The notes below the pieces were generated by a model. It did not search any database. It worked only from the letters and a program-made list of their open reading frames with translations, and was not told the DNA's origin. A program made the translations under genes and the position numbers. DNA of 64,000 nucleotides from Amoebophrya sp. A120 (lineage: Eukaryota > Sar > Dinophyceae > Syndiniales > Amoebophryaceae), in assembly GCA_905178155.1 (NCBI GenBank), contig CAJINV010000014.1:248001-312000 (forward strand), written 5' to 3'. Shown in pieces: positions 33,301 through 44,300 of the stretch. Each line of letters opens with the position of its first letter. The stretch's first letter is position 1.

Positions 33301-36300
33301 CTCGAGGCAAGATTTTTTCGACGGCAGGACGCTTGGTGCGTTTGCCTGATTGTGGTAGTATTTGCGTTCTTTTCATCTGAGCAGCCACGTAGTGAAACTC
33401 TTCCCCGGCGCTTCTTTTTGTTGTTCTTCCGCGAAGTTGGGGAGGGGCGAGCAGGTTGTACGAACATCGGCGCGTTGAGGTGGCCCTCTGACGGTTGCAA
33501 ATAATGCACAACTTCAACTTCCGGACCACGCCGCGAATGTTGTGATTGACTCCTGGTGGCAGCTCTCTCGACAGGAGTGACTGGTGGCTGCGGTTTTTTA
33601 ACAATATTTTTTTCCCGACCTCCGCGACCGCGGCCGCGCCGACAGTGCTTGCGGCGCTTTCTTTCTTTTGGTTCTTGGTCTGTGTGGTCTCGCTCCCCTG
33701 CACCTGCTCGTGCGGTGATGCTCCTTCCGGGCGTCGGAGAGGCCGCGGTCAAAGCTTTAGCTTGCCGACGTACAACTTCTGTCGGATGTTGACACGACTC
33801 TTCGTGGTTTTTGTTAATTTTTTGCTCATCTTTACTTGCGTCGAGCTCGAGACCTTCGAGAAGCAGTTTATCATGTGCAGGTTCATCTTGCGACAACATT
33901 TTAGCTCTGTTCCGCTCCGCCAGTTCGACAGCGGATGGGGCGACGACTGGAGCGGAAATATTGTTACAGGCCGACGAGATCATAGTTACTGCTTCTTCTA
34001 CAGCTTCAACTTCTTCCATAGGTCGTTGCTCAACATGTCGCTCTGGCGTCGATGGTGGCAGAGACTCTGTCATCTCCGGGATGCTCTGGGTCATCTCAGG
34101 AGACCGAATAGCAGCACGATCGTCACTGCGGTTCGTGTTTCGCCGTTTATTTGGAGGTTTGGCCGACAACGGCAACGCTCGCTCTTGGTCGTTGACAAGG
34201 TCGTTCCCGCTGCTGGAGCTGCGCCTACGCTTCTTTAGTACCGTCTTCGCTTTTCCTTTTCCTAGTGTAGCAACTCGCACAGTAGTGACCTTGGTTGAGA
34301 CAGAGCTAGAAGTAGAACCTCCTTTGGTGTGCCGGCCTCCGTCTTTGCTCTTCATCCCCCGTTTGATGTTCTGCTCCTTCTTCTTCGCATTAAAATTGTG
34401 CAACAACGCATGTGCCGTCAAGGCCTCGTCCTTCTGGATGGTGACAAAACTTCGAATCAGGGCACGGAGATTCTCCTGCATAGTTGCAGAGAAGAAACTA
34501 CAAAGAGCATCAGCATGATCAGTAGAACTACTTTTACCGCTCCTGCGGGACCACTTCCAGGGGCAGCTGCGGGTTCTTTCCCTGATCACGCCGAACACCG
34601 CCCGAAACAGAAACTGAATCACCGCGCTGGCCGGCTGGCAAAAGCTTGTCGCCTTGAAGTCATTCAGTTTTAGCAGCTGTCGCTTGTTCGAAGTTCTAAT
34701 TTCCCTGGTGATGCGTCGCGGACAACATTCTTCTAGCAGCGGGTAGAACGACGCAGTAGCACAACCCGAAGATGTTGATCCGGCACCTGACACGGCACGG
34801 GGAGGAGGACGGCGCTGTTCTTGGAACTGTTGAAAATGGGGCTGGGTCCTGCTTCCCTTTGCCGCGGCTGTAGTACTGCCATGTTGGCGGGCTCCCGCAG
34901 CATTCTGGAGGTTTCGCTGTGGAGCTGGGCGAGGAGCTGTTCCGGCTGCACTGCCATCATCTAGTGGTCGTCCTACTTTGCGCTGCGACCAAGAAAGGGC
35001 CTCAGTGCTCGACGGTGGGAGATGCCGTGCCACGAGTACAGCCTGAGGCTTCACTCCTCGGGAAAGAACTTCACTCAGCGAGGAAGAGGATCGAGCCAAC
35101 CTCCGTGGCTTCTTTCGGGGGTGTGCTGTTGTTGTCTCCTGAGCGGTATGGGTAACCGGTGTAAATCTAAATCTTCTACTTTGATGTTGTAGAAACGGCA
35201 CTGCACGACGACACTGTAGTTCGTCGTGGGAGGGATCATGTTGAAAAAGAACAATGCGAGTTTCAACAGCGGTGGAGCACGGTTGTTCGAAAGCACTACT
35301 AGTAGTATCGGCATTCCGTTTCTGCTCGGAAAGTTGAGGAGCAATTTCCTCACAGCCCCGGAAAGGTGAAGCTGAATCGCCGCCGGGTCTCGTAGGAAAA
35401 CGGTCCGCTGGATCCACATCCTCCATGGTAAAACCGCGACTGTCCACCTGCTGACTGCTTTTGCTCACGCCTTCTAATATCGCCGGCCCCCGATAGGCAT
35501 TTCTAGAAGAAGTAGCCATGGAACAAATTTCCTTTTCACCTGCGAGCCTCTGCTTCAACCGTTGCAGCCGAAATCGATTGCGCTGCTGCCGGTTCGACTT
35601 CGAAAATAGCACTGGAATAATGTTCGATGATTCATCATGTGCGGTAGCGCCGACTGAAGGTCGTGGTGGCTTTTGCGCGCTCTCACTCCTTGTCTTTGCT
35701 CGTCCGGGAGCAGATGCGGAACCTGCAGCACAGTCTTTTGGAACACCTTCCGCGTCCGCCTTCTTAGTTGAAGTTGTTTCCTCACCAAGTTGGTTGCTCG
35801 CCATGGTCCTGCGTCGGTCGGCTGTGCAAGGACCCAAACAGGAAGAGCAAGACTCCTTCTTCTTCTTCTTCTTCGAATTTGCTTTTCCTTCCGTCCCGCC
35901 CCACACCAGATCGACCGCCATTTTCATTCCGGACAAACAGCTTGTGTCTTTCCCTTGTACCGGCCGGCCGCTGATCTGCAGGTAGTTTTGCACCCCGCCA
36001 CGCCCCCTCTCTCCGACGGAGTGAAACATCCGGCAATCAACCAGCAGGTGCAGGAAGAGGCGATCGCCGATCAGATTTAGCAACCTTTTCCACTTGTCAC
36101 CTTCCGCGAAGTTGGCTTATGAAGATTTAAGACAGTTCTTGTGCACCGGTTGTACTACGCATTGGAAGTCGTGACGGTGACCGCCCCTCACACAAAAAAA
36201 AAATTGCAATTGGTGTCAAGCTCTCTCTGCGAGAACGCATCTCATTTCGGCAGCAGTATTTCAATTTCGTAAACATGGCACACACACACACACACACACA

Positions 36301-38707
36301 CACTGACGGCGACGTTGCACTTCTAAATTGTTCAGGCGCCAGTCATTTCTCAACATACTCGCGCTGCCTATCACGATTACATACCGATGAGACGTGCTGG
36401 GGGGGACAACGATAACGCCTTCCTGTTCTTCAGAAGTTAAAGTTTGTGCACTCTGATATGTCTGCATTGAAAACATACTGGCATATCCGTTTGGAATGAG
36501 CCATAGTTTTTGTGTCCTCGTCGGAGGCCAGATGTTTTGCGGACGTACTGCCACAAGCACCAGAACCAGAACCGCCTTGCGGCCCGCCGTTCACGCTGTT
36601 TCTGCTTCCGCCCGTGGCCGTGGTTACGGCCTGATGTGGCTGGTCTTCATCCCTTGTCGTTCTGCGTTCGGTGGTGTTCGTTCCAAGAACGCCCTGCGCC
36701 AGCACTCCCTCAGGCTTTTCTTTTGTCACTACTTTATTTTTACCCTTGTCCGGTCGAGCGGAAAACAGTGACTCCGTCCGCATGACGGCATCCTCTTCGT
36801 GCAGCCTCCCGAAATTGTGCTGCTTTCCCAGCCTTTCCTTGGCGACGCGTAAGATAGCTCCGAAGGATTTGGTCGTGCGGTGCAGGTGCAGCGGTGGGGG
36901 AAGCAAGTAGTTTTTTGGGATCCCAGGACTGCAACCGGTGTAGGTCGTCGTGGGTTTATTTTTCGGTTCGGTCTTGGTCTTGGAGGAATCTTCTACTCGT
37001 TCCGGCACTGCATGATCAGCGTTCTTCTTCGCCACAGCGGCTGCTTTCATCTGACTCGTTGGCTTTTTGTCTTTCCGTCCCGGGTAAACCAACAGAATCC
37101 AGACCTTGTGCAACCATTCCAGGTCGTCGTTCTTGGGCCGCACGATGGGTTTCGTCTTGCCGGAGACACCGGTGTGGCTCCTGGCAGAAATTTTTATGTT
37201 TTCTTGTTCAACCGGGTTCTTTATTGTGGACGTGGAGGGGATGGGGACTCCACCGGTCTTGCAGCTGGATGCCTTTGTACAACTAGAAAACGTGGTCGAA
37301 CAGTCACCAGGAGGTGCACGACCTGTGTTGACTCCGGCGCCAAATACCTTCTCTCTTGCCTCATGCGTCTGGAGCTGAAACCGCAAATAATCGTGTAATG
37401 TTATGGCGTTCTCAACTGTTACACTCTCAACTGTTGCATGGATTTGTCATGCAAAAGCACCATTATCATCCTCACGATCAAGCTGCTCGGCATGACAAAT
37501 CTGCGGAGGGCTAAATAGCACTACCAATAATAGCCGCCTCAGCGGGGGTAGTGAGGTCGTGGCGGTTTTTTTGTTTTCACGCCAAAAAAAGACGCGACTT
37601 ATTTCCTGCCCGCCATGCCGTCGTGAGTAATGTTATGCACGACGGCACGATCGACGGTCCCTAAAAATCTCGCTCCAGAGCTGGCCTCCATTTGGTTTCG
37701 AATCGAAAAACCTTCCCCGCGTGCTATAGCCCCGCCAGGGCGGTGCCCCCGCCAGGGTCGGCCCCTTGGGAGCCCCAAATCGGGCCGATAGCATGCGGAT
37801 TGGCTTTTTGCTTTTGGCGGACTTTGGATTTTTTTTGTTTTTTTTGTCACAATGCCGCATCTTCTGGCCTTCAGTCCGCCTCTGAAATGGCGGATTTTGG
37901 TTGCGTCTTTTGCGGGGCCCGAGTGCGGGCCTAAATGAGGCCCATACCATGCGGATTCGCTGTTTTTTTCGGACTGCTGCTTTTTGGGCGTCCCTTTTTG
38001 GGCGCCCCAAACCACCAGAAACCAAGGCGGTGGGCGCCTCGGAAGGGCGCCCCTTTTGCCGGCTCCCCTGCGTCGTTTTATCCAGTGCGAATCGATAGTT
38101 TTCGACCGGGCTTGTTTGCTATCAAAGCCCCGGCCGCTTGATAATTGGAAATTGTTTATGTGCAAAAACAGTTCCGGCCGCTTGAAAACTACCGGTCGTT
38201 TTGGATAAGAGGTGGCAAAAAAACCGCTAGGATAGAACGTTCGTGACCTCACTACATATAATCCTTCCCAAATGATTATGATCTGTAATGCAAAAGGCGC
38301 AATCTTCCTCCTTTCACTTTTGCCCTTCTTGCATTACAAATCCGTGTAACAGTTGAGAATCAGAATGTAACATTTGAGAACGCCATAAATGTCACCAATC
38401 GAGACACAGAGGCTACAGGAGCACTGCTATATCCTTTTCTTTTAGGTGCCGTCTTGCGGGTCTTGGCCGCCGGCGCAGGAGCAAGAGGAAATGTCTGATT
38501 TTTTTCCAAGGTCGTGTGTCGTGCAGTGGCCGCTCCCTTGACATTTTTCGCACCATGCTGCGCTGCTGGCTGTCGGTGGTCTGCTGGAGAAGCCTCCGCT
38601 TTCGATTTGGCCTTCTTAACGAGGTCATTGGAAAGACGTGGCGCTTTTATTGCGGGGGCCCCTCTCGAAGTACCACAACGGGGGCGCCGGCGCCGACGTG
38701 ACATCAT
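27310..38707 (-). CDS. TERT: Telomerase reverse transcriptase
   Basis: Catalytic subunit that extends telomeres from an RNA template in the nucleus. Motifs in order: TEN-like start VTLHDYLRFQLQTHEA across an introner; RLLNLIGDRLFLHLLVDC and NYLQISGRPV; RNA-binding segments FLFRAVFGVIRERT and ENLRALIRSFVTIQKDEAL; T motif FFLVYGEMTGKTPLYFRKED; motifs 1/2 RIRWVPKGSKGLRPIVDLR; motif A FAIADLPKCYDNI; B' GIAQGARASPLFNALVLG; C RLVDDFFYIG; D GVRRPVKKTFRI; E TITWAGIRFAP; thumb ending EKIMGRGGP. All three catalytic Asp are present. Main exons (minus): 38707-38388, 37401 to about 36480, about 36110-33121, 32963-31942, about 31575-30900, 30689 to about 29743, about 28700-28385, 28144-27966, 27623-27310. 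Odd: very large Ser/Arg-rich insertions, including about 230 residues between B' and C, and four introners. The 31.9 to 31.5 kb junction and 5' exons are less certain. Confidence 0.93.
27624..27965. mobile_element. Introner, family E, in TERT thumb
   Basis: 342 bp; TATCCGGTGTAAAAACGTCC at the left, inverted TTTACATCGGATA at the right. Flanks GAGGA and GAGAC are partly preserved. Excision gives LSATCLRVLHSHCFP in frame. Confidence 0.82.
28145..28384. mobile_element. Introner, family H, in TERT after motif E
   Basis: 240 bp; flanks GCTCA (28140-28144) and GTTCA (28385-28389), one mismatch. Excision joins GIRRLN to ISVVLKQTPL in frame. Confidence 0.9.
28941..29223. mobile_element. Foldback element with about 100-bp arms in a TERT intron
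   Basis: 283-bp near-perfect palindrome: the left arm starts GTATGATTGGACAAAGTAAC and the right arm ends with its inverted copy. It is flanked by a 6-bp direct repeat, ACGCGG, at 28935-28940 and 29224-29229. Its length, arm size and 6-bp duplication set it apart from the introners. It lies between the motif C and motif D exons. Confidence 0.88.
32964..33120. mobile_element. Introner, family D, in TERT after T motif, exact TSD TGCAC
   Basis: 157 bp; TGCAC at 32959-32963 and 33121-33125. Excision gives EDWQILQVQAERAYLAES in frame, right after the T motif. Confidence 0.96.
36275..36303. repeat. (CA)n microsatellite
   Basis: About 14 CA units in a TERT intron between the 5' exons. Confidence 0.95.
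37402..38387. mobile_element. Introner, family H, 986 bp, with nested element, exact TSD AATGT
   Basis: Outer ends are the family H repeats (TATGGCGTTCTCAACTGTTA and its inverse). AATGT at 37397-37401 and 38388-38392. Excision gives SRLVTLHDYLRFQLQ in frame. It is four times the usual family length because of an insertion at 37548-38255. Confidence 0.93.
37548..38255. mobile_element. GC-rich TIR element nested in a family H introner
   Basis: Ends GTAGTGAGGTC and its inverted copy, followed by matching T-rich/A-rich tracts around CGGTTTTTTT. The interior is GC-rich with runs such as GGGCGCCCC and resembles stretches of the GC-rich block at 42640-44640. It also holds a perfect hairpin, GCCGTCGTG (37618) with CACGACGGC (37639). 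Confidence 0.75.
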
Positions 38708-39431
38708 TTACATAAGCTTGGGATCATCGAAAAGGCTAGAGAGGCTGCTCCTTCTCCTCATTCTCGGTTGCACGCGGGTCATAGAAGAGTCATGCTCTCC
38801 TTAACACCAGGAAGTTTCGTATTCTATAAACCATGTTCAAGATCAAGCTCATGAACCTTGTAAATTCTCTATGATGAATAAAATGTTCGCACCAGCAACA
38901 TCAACACAAATAAAATGTCGAGTCATTTACTAGGCTCTCTCACTACGATGCTGCACCTCCACGTCAATAATTTCATCTGCGGTGAAGATACAGTAAGGAC
39001 AGAATCGTGACTTATGATTTTTTGGCTTTGACTTGTTGTCACAGATTGTTGGTACATGCAGCTTGCACGACAATGACAAACTCAAAAGACCAAGCGCTTC
39101 TATTTCGTTAACACCGGCAAAGATAAATGAAAGCGAAGCTTTAAAACGACGACCACAAAAAAAGCTAGTTGCAACCAATGCCCCTTCTCGCCTTTTGTTC
39201 GCGTTTGACGAACCTTACTGTCGCAGAGGAGAAGCAGAGCCGCACTACAGACGGGCGCGCTGGTCACGTCGACATGAACAGCACGACGTCGAACATGATG
39301 ATCTAGTACCAGGACAGATTTCATCTCGTGTCCTCTGGCTTCGCTGCATAGGCGAAAATAATGGTAGAGATGTCGAGATCTTCGCTTGTTTCACATTTTC
39401 AACAACGAACTTCAATCACGCGCACGTTTTT
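38708..39431. other. Intergenic region, no gene seen
   Basis: Between the TERT start and the DUF1764 stop. Nothing recognisable. Confidence 0.45.
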
Positions 39432-40505
39432 TCACGACATGATCGCTGCCTCTTTTACTTTTGCGCTTTCCTTCTTCAAGAAACCCTCCATTTCGGTTTC
39501 CGCGAAGCCGAAACAGCAGTCGCAGTCAAACGGACACAGCTTCGTTGTCCCCGCACCGGGCTTGTCCCGCTCCCCGATCAGGTGGGCCTTGTAAATCTTC
39601 GTGTTGTCGTTCAGCCGTCGATTGGTCCAGCCATTCTGGTCGTAGATCCCGCCTAGCCCGTCGTTCTTCCAAGACCTGCTTTCCGCTTCGTACCCGAACA
39701 GGTCGGTGGCGCTGCCCGGAGTAGAAGTAGTAGGTGGAGCAGCCGTTCTAGCTTGTCTTTTGCTCTTTTTCGTTGTCGTCGTCGTTATCGTGCTCCCTGA
39801 ATTGGATGTTGCTGGGTTCCTCGTCGACCCGTCGTCCAGTTTTCTCCTCTTGTTCGCACTCGCAAAAATGTCGTCAATGATAAGATTCGAGGGTTTATTT
39901 TCTGCGCCTGCAGGCACTGGTTCTTCTTGACCGTCACGATGTTGATGACCCGACAATCGTGGAGTAGTTCCTCTTGTACTTGTAGAAGATGTTGACCCTC
40001 CTGGTGTTCCTGAAAGGTGCTGCTTGCCTGCGACTGAGCCATCGCTTAGCTTTTTTCGCTTCTGTTTTTTCTTCTTGCTTTTTGATTCCAGTTCCACGTC
40101 GAGAACCCCGCTTGCTTGTCGTTTCTGGGAGCAGGCAACCAGACCCTTTTCTCGTGAAGTAGTTTCTGCAGTCGTGATAGAGATAGTGTTGCTGCTTGTC
40201 GCTAAATCCTCGTCACACTTCTTTGACATCGGCACCGCATCAACGCCATTGATGTTGTGTCCTTTTTTTATCTTCTTTCTCTTCTTTTGGCTTTGCGTCA
40301 TCCCCTCTACGGATGAAACAGACTGCCCAGCTTCTGGTGCGCTACACGACGTCGACTGCCCGTTTCTTGTGGGGCTAGTAGCTTTATTCTCTGCATTGTG
40401 TTTCTTCTTCTTCGCTATTGATGTTCTTGCACCGCCTTGTGCTGTGATTTTTCCGGCCGCAGGTCCGCTTTTCGCACGAACCTGCGAAACCACAGACCGG
40501 AGCAT
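39432..40505 (-). CDS. DUF1764 family protein
   Basis: Single exon, 357 residues. The C-terminus carries the DUF1764 hallmark LCPFDCDCCFGF preceded by GLGGIYDQNGWTNRRLNDN, as in this conserved eukaryotic family of unknown function. The N-terminal two thirds is Lys/Ser/Thr-rich with repeated basic blocks (KKRKKIKKG, KSKKKKQKRKKL, KKSKRQ) that look like nuclear or nucleolar targeting signals. No introner is present although neighbours carry several. The family's role is not established; a nuclear location is inferred from the basic blocks. Confidence 0.88.
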   Translation of the reverse strand: MLRSVVSQVRAKSGPAAGKITAQGGARTSIAKKKKHNAENKATSPTRNGQSTSCSAPEAGQSVSSVEGMTQSQKKRKKIKKGHNINGVDAVPMSKKCDEDLATSSNTISITTAETTSREKGLVACSQKRQASGVLDVELESKSKKKKQKRKKLSDGSVAGKQHLSGTPGGSTSSTSTRGTTPRLSGHQHRDGQEEPVPAGAENKPSNLIIDDIFASANKRRKLDDGSTRNPATSNSGSTITTTTTKKSKRQARTAAPPTTSTPGSATDLFGYEAESRSWKNDGLGGIYDQNGWTNRRLNDNTKIYKAHLIGERDKPGAGTTKLCPFDCDCCFGFAETEMEGFLKKESAKVKEAAIMS

Positions 40506-41352
40506 GATTTTCAGTAATATATATATGCACTAGCTCTGTGCATGTGCAAAACAAGAAATGGATGAAGCACAAGGTACAACACGAGGGGTAGAATTTTGGT
40601 AAAGGAAGTTGTGCGCTTATTTGTATGGTGTCTTCCATAAAATTCGTACAATGTTTTCACCCTGTTTCAAAAAGTATTGGTCAATGGTGATTCATTTTCA
40701 CACATCAATGACTTAGCGCTCAGCGCCAGTTTTTTGGGGTTCGTAGCGGTCAGCATGATGAATACTACTTGTACTTATTCGGCGGGTCGCCGTTGCACTT
40801 CCAGTTGCGCCTACACCTGATCATGACTACGATTAACGGACCACGGGAGCATGCGCGCGGTTGTTTCATTACTTTGGCACGATCTTCCAAATGCGTCATG
40901 TTCCGGAACTATCTTTGCCACTGATTTTTGTGTTCGATATTGCAGCACCAGTGCTAGAATTTCTTGAACTTGATCGTGATCGATTCTCTTCCAGATTTTT
41001 GAACGCTAACGTGATCCACTACGATCCTGCACGACGTTCTCGTGCCACCGGTGAAGAAATTTTGTTCTTGTTCAGATTGCGTGCTCGGTACTGCTTTGGT
41101 GCATCTTCAAGAACAGGACGCCTGACTGTATTCGCATTTAAGCAACTCACTATCTTCTTTGCCTATCAACATCAAGCTTGCAGGAGCGATTCCTATTTCG
41201 ATGTTCTCGTGTAGGACGAGGAAGTGGAAGAGCGAGCCTGCTCAGGGAAGAAAATTTCTATTCTCAGAGAAAACCGGCACATTCTGGTGAATGCGAAATC
41301 AGCAGAATAAGTACTCCAGCAAGTAACAAAATGAATTCCATGCCGTCGTCAT
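40506..41352. other. Region with no firmly assigned exon
   Basis: It may contain the last exons of the minus-strand methyltransferase gene, whose exon at 41560-41353 ends in a GTATGA donor, but no reliable exon could be fixed. Confidence 0.4.
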
Positions 41353-44300
41353 ACCTGCAGGGTGAAAGGGAAAATGAACTTCCCGTTTTTCAGGGTGTGT
41401 TTAATCAGCTGCTGGAATATCTCGGCGAGGCCCTGCTCAACCCCCACCTCGTAGAACCACTTGCGCGTCTGCTTCATGCTTATTCCATTCGAAAACACGA
41501 AGGCTTTGTGAAAGCAGTCGAACTCATCGGTCGGCGTGGTGAAACCGTAGATTTGCTCGCATCATGTGGAAAAAGACTACAACGCGCATTGTGTCGTGTA
41601 CTTAAAAAGACGCCGCAAACTTGTCCTGTAGTTGGCGGACTTAGAAATTTGCACTGCAGCTACGTAAGGGAAAATGTTCCACCGGCCCCAGTTTTCCACA
41701 AATTGAAAAAAAAAAAATTCGCTCCGTCTCCTCCGGTGGTGGCTGACGTTGTGCGCCACCTTGGTCCACTTTCCCAAGTTCCTCGTGGCCGCGCATCCGG
41801 ATTCAATGGCATGCAATGCAAAATCTGAACTAGCTAGCGGCGCACAATAGTAACTAGATTAAGACTAACACTTTGAAAATGCGTTTAGGTTTGTCCTATT
41901 TTCTAAGACAATTCTCTGTAGCCCGGCAGGATGAACCGTCATGGAGGTCAGCAAGGCGGACGCTCCGAGCAGCGGCCAGCGGCGTAGACGTTGTAGTGCG
42001 GATATCTCGCCCCGAAGCGCAGCAGGTATTCTTCGCCGAGGTTCTGGACGGGCCTCTGTGGGACCTTGTGCGGCAAGATCTCCGCATCCGGATCTGGTGG
42101 CGGTCGGGAGGCAGCTAGCAAGCAAGAACAAACGAAGAAACAGCGACGACTGGCGCCATGGCCTTCCTTCTCCGGCCAATGCGCGGCCACTTCGTTGCAT
42201 GTCAGCAGCAGCTACTTACACCCCAAAGCCCAAAAATCAGCAGAATGGAGCGGCAGGAAGATCGTAGTGGGCACGATAGCAAACCAGGGCCCTGCAATAG
42301 CGATCACGATCTCGCAGCCTTCAGGAAATAGAATCGCCTCGCTTGAAATCACAGAGCGACAGGTCTCCGGCAATAGTAGCTACAAAAACCCGGAACGCGG
42401 TCCGCCAAAGTGAGGCCCTTTTGGCCGGGGCCGATACAAGGCTCAACACCAACCACAGCACGAGCTGCAACACCAACAGGCCAGAGGCGTCAAATGTTGC
42501 GCATTTACAAGAAGCACCTTCAGGCCGTGCCAGGTGCCCCCCTGGGAATCACCAAAGAAGCCACCGGCCTGCTAGAAGATAGTCTCCTTGGAAGCACTGC
42601 TTTGCACTTGTCTAGGTTCGTAGCAGCATGAAACTTCTTGCACGCCATATAAAACGGGGGCGCGGCCGCGACAAATTGAGGCGGAGAGACGGAAGCAATT
42701 CGCGCACATTTTGGGCCCGGGGATCAGCGTTCTGGCGTCCCTGAAGCAGGTCGGGGCCCCCTTCTCTTTTGCCCCGGCCGGCTCGTCGTTCGAGTTGGCG
42801 ACGACCTTCCGAAGACCGCCGATCGCGCTGTAGCTGGCTGGTGGGATGAAATTGGGCTCAGCGGCCCATCGGGATCGTCATCCTGAGCAAGCCCGGCCGC
42901 ATCCTGTTGCGCAGCCTGCCCTCCTGGTTGCGCCACCTGCTGCCGCTGCGTGTCGTTCCCGTCGACGCCGATTGCGTCCCCGATGCGAGTCGAACCCACA
43001 ATGGCCTTCGCTATGATTGCCAAACACAGCGCCCGGCTTTTTTTCTGCCACCTTATTGCGCGGCAGCCACCCCATCGCCCAGCCTCCGCGCCGCCGCACA
43101 AGATGGGGGCGGCTGTGTGCGGGCGCATGAAAATGAAGAGGAGTATGACTGCGGCGCGAAAATGCGACAGGGCGGCGGGCGTAGGGGGCGCAGACCCCGG
43201 CCGGCCCGGGCCGGGCGGGGGGCGCAACAATCTGCCGCGCCAGGGTAGCCAGAAGCCGGCGCGCGGCATTTCGGCGCCGGAGGGGCCGGCGCCGAAGGTG
43301 CCCAAAGCGAAAAACCGAGAGGAGCCGGAGGGCCCCCGCCTCGCCAGCCTCACCCGGGGGTCTCGCGATTTTTTTCGTTTCTTGTGGACGTTTTGGAATA
43401 AGGACCTGAGTCGGTCGATTTTGTGGCCATTTTGGACGCCCCGAACCGGGTCGAATTTGCCCAATTTCCTCGTGAGTGTCCAGGGGAGGTCTCCGGGGTC
43501 GCCGGCGACCAACGTTGCCAAGAACTTGAGGCCCCGCCGAGTCGTTTTCTGCGCGCCTTTCGCACGACTTCGGTGCCCGCGTGGTCAGGCAAAGGCCACT
43601 GGGGTCTCGGGCAAGGCGCCCAAAAAAAGGCGCCCGGGGTGGTGGGCCGGCGAAATCATGTGGCGCGGGGCTGCCTGAGGGTTTTGTGTTTTCTATGGTG
43701 CCTAGGTCCAGCGTGGCAATTTTGGAAAAGTGGGGCGCGTGCCTGTCTTGAGTGCGTCTTTTAAGTCTTGCCACCCTCCCTCCCGCGTTATGTCCTGGCG
43801 CCTGTGTGGGAGAATTCCCACCCTTTATACTGCGCAAAAGTGTCTGCCGCTGGGGAGCTCTTTTTAGGCATGTCATGCACAGTCTGCATTGCGGAAAAAT
43901 CTGCCATGCATGTCTTTCGGAGAGGCACATCCCCCGGAGAGCACAAAGTCGGCCCATCTGGGGCGGTAGCGCGGTACCGGGGTGGCACAGGGATTCTCGT
44001 CGGGCGGGGGGCCCTCGGGGGTGGGGTCATTCGGCGTCAGGTGTGGCCAATTTTCTAGCAACAGACACTGTTGCCGTCCTCTTCTCGAGTCGCTTCCCGA
44101 CTCTTTTGCGCGCGTTTTTCCAGTACTGGTAGGTCACCCCATTGCTGAAGTCCCCCTTTCGCATTTTTCTCGCGGCGGCGTGTAGCGTCGTATGCTGTGC
44201 AAAGGTGCTGCGCAGATAAGGCGGCCTGGTTAACGCTCTGCGGCTCAGGAGCCAGCTCTGTGCTACAGCGTGCGTTCTCCTATGGCTGGCCCACCGTGCG

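Noticed and set aside
42878-43957. Long open frame of 359 codons on the minus strand
   Set aside because: It lies in very GC-rich DNA where long open frames occur on both strands by chance; composition is Arg/Pro/Gly-rich and no family motif is visible.
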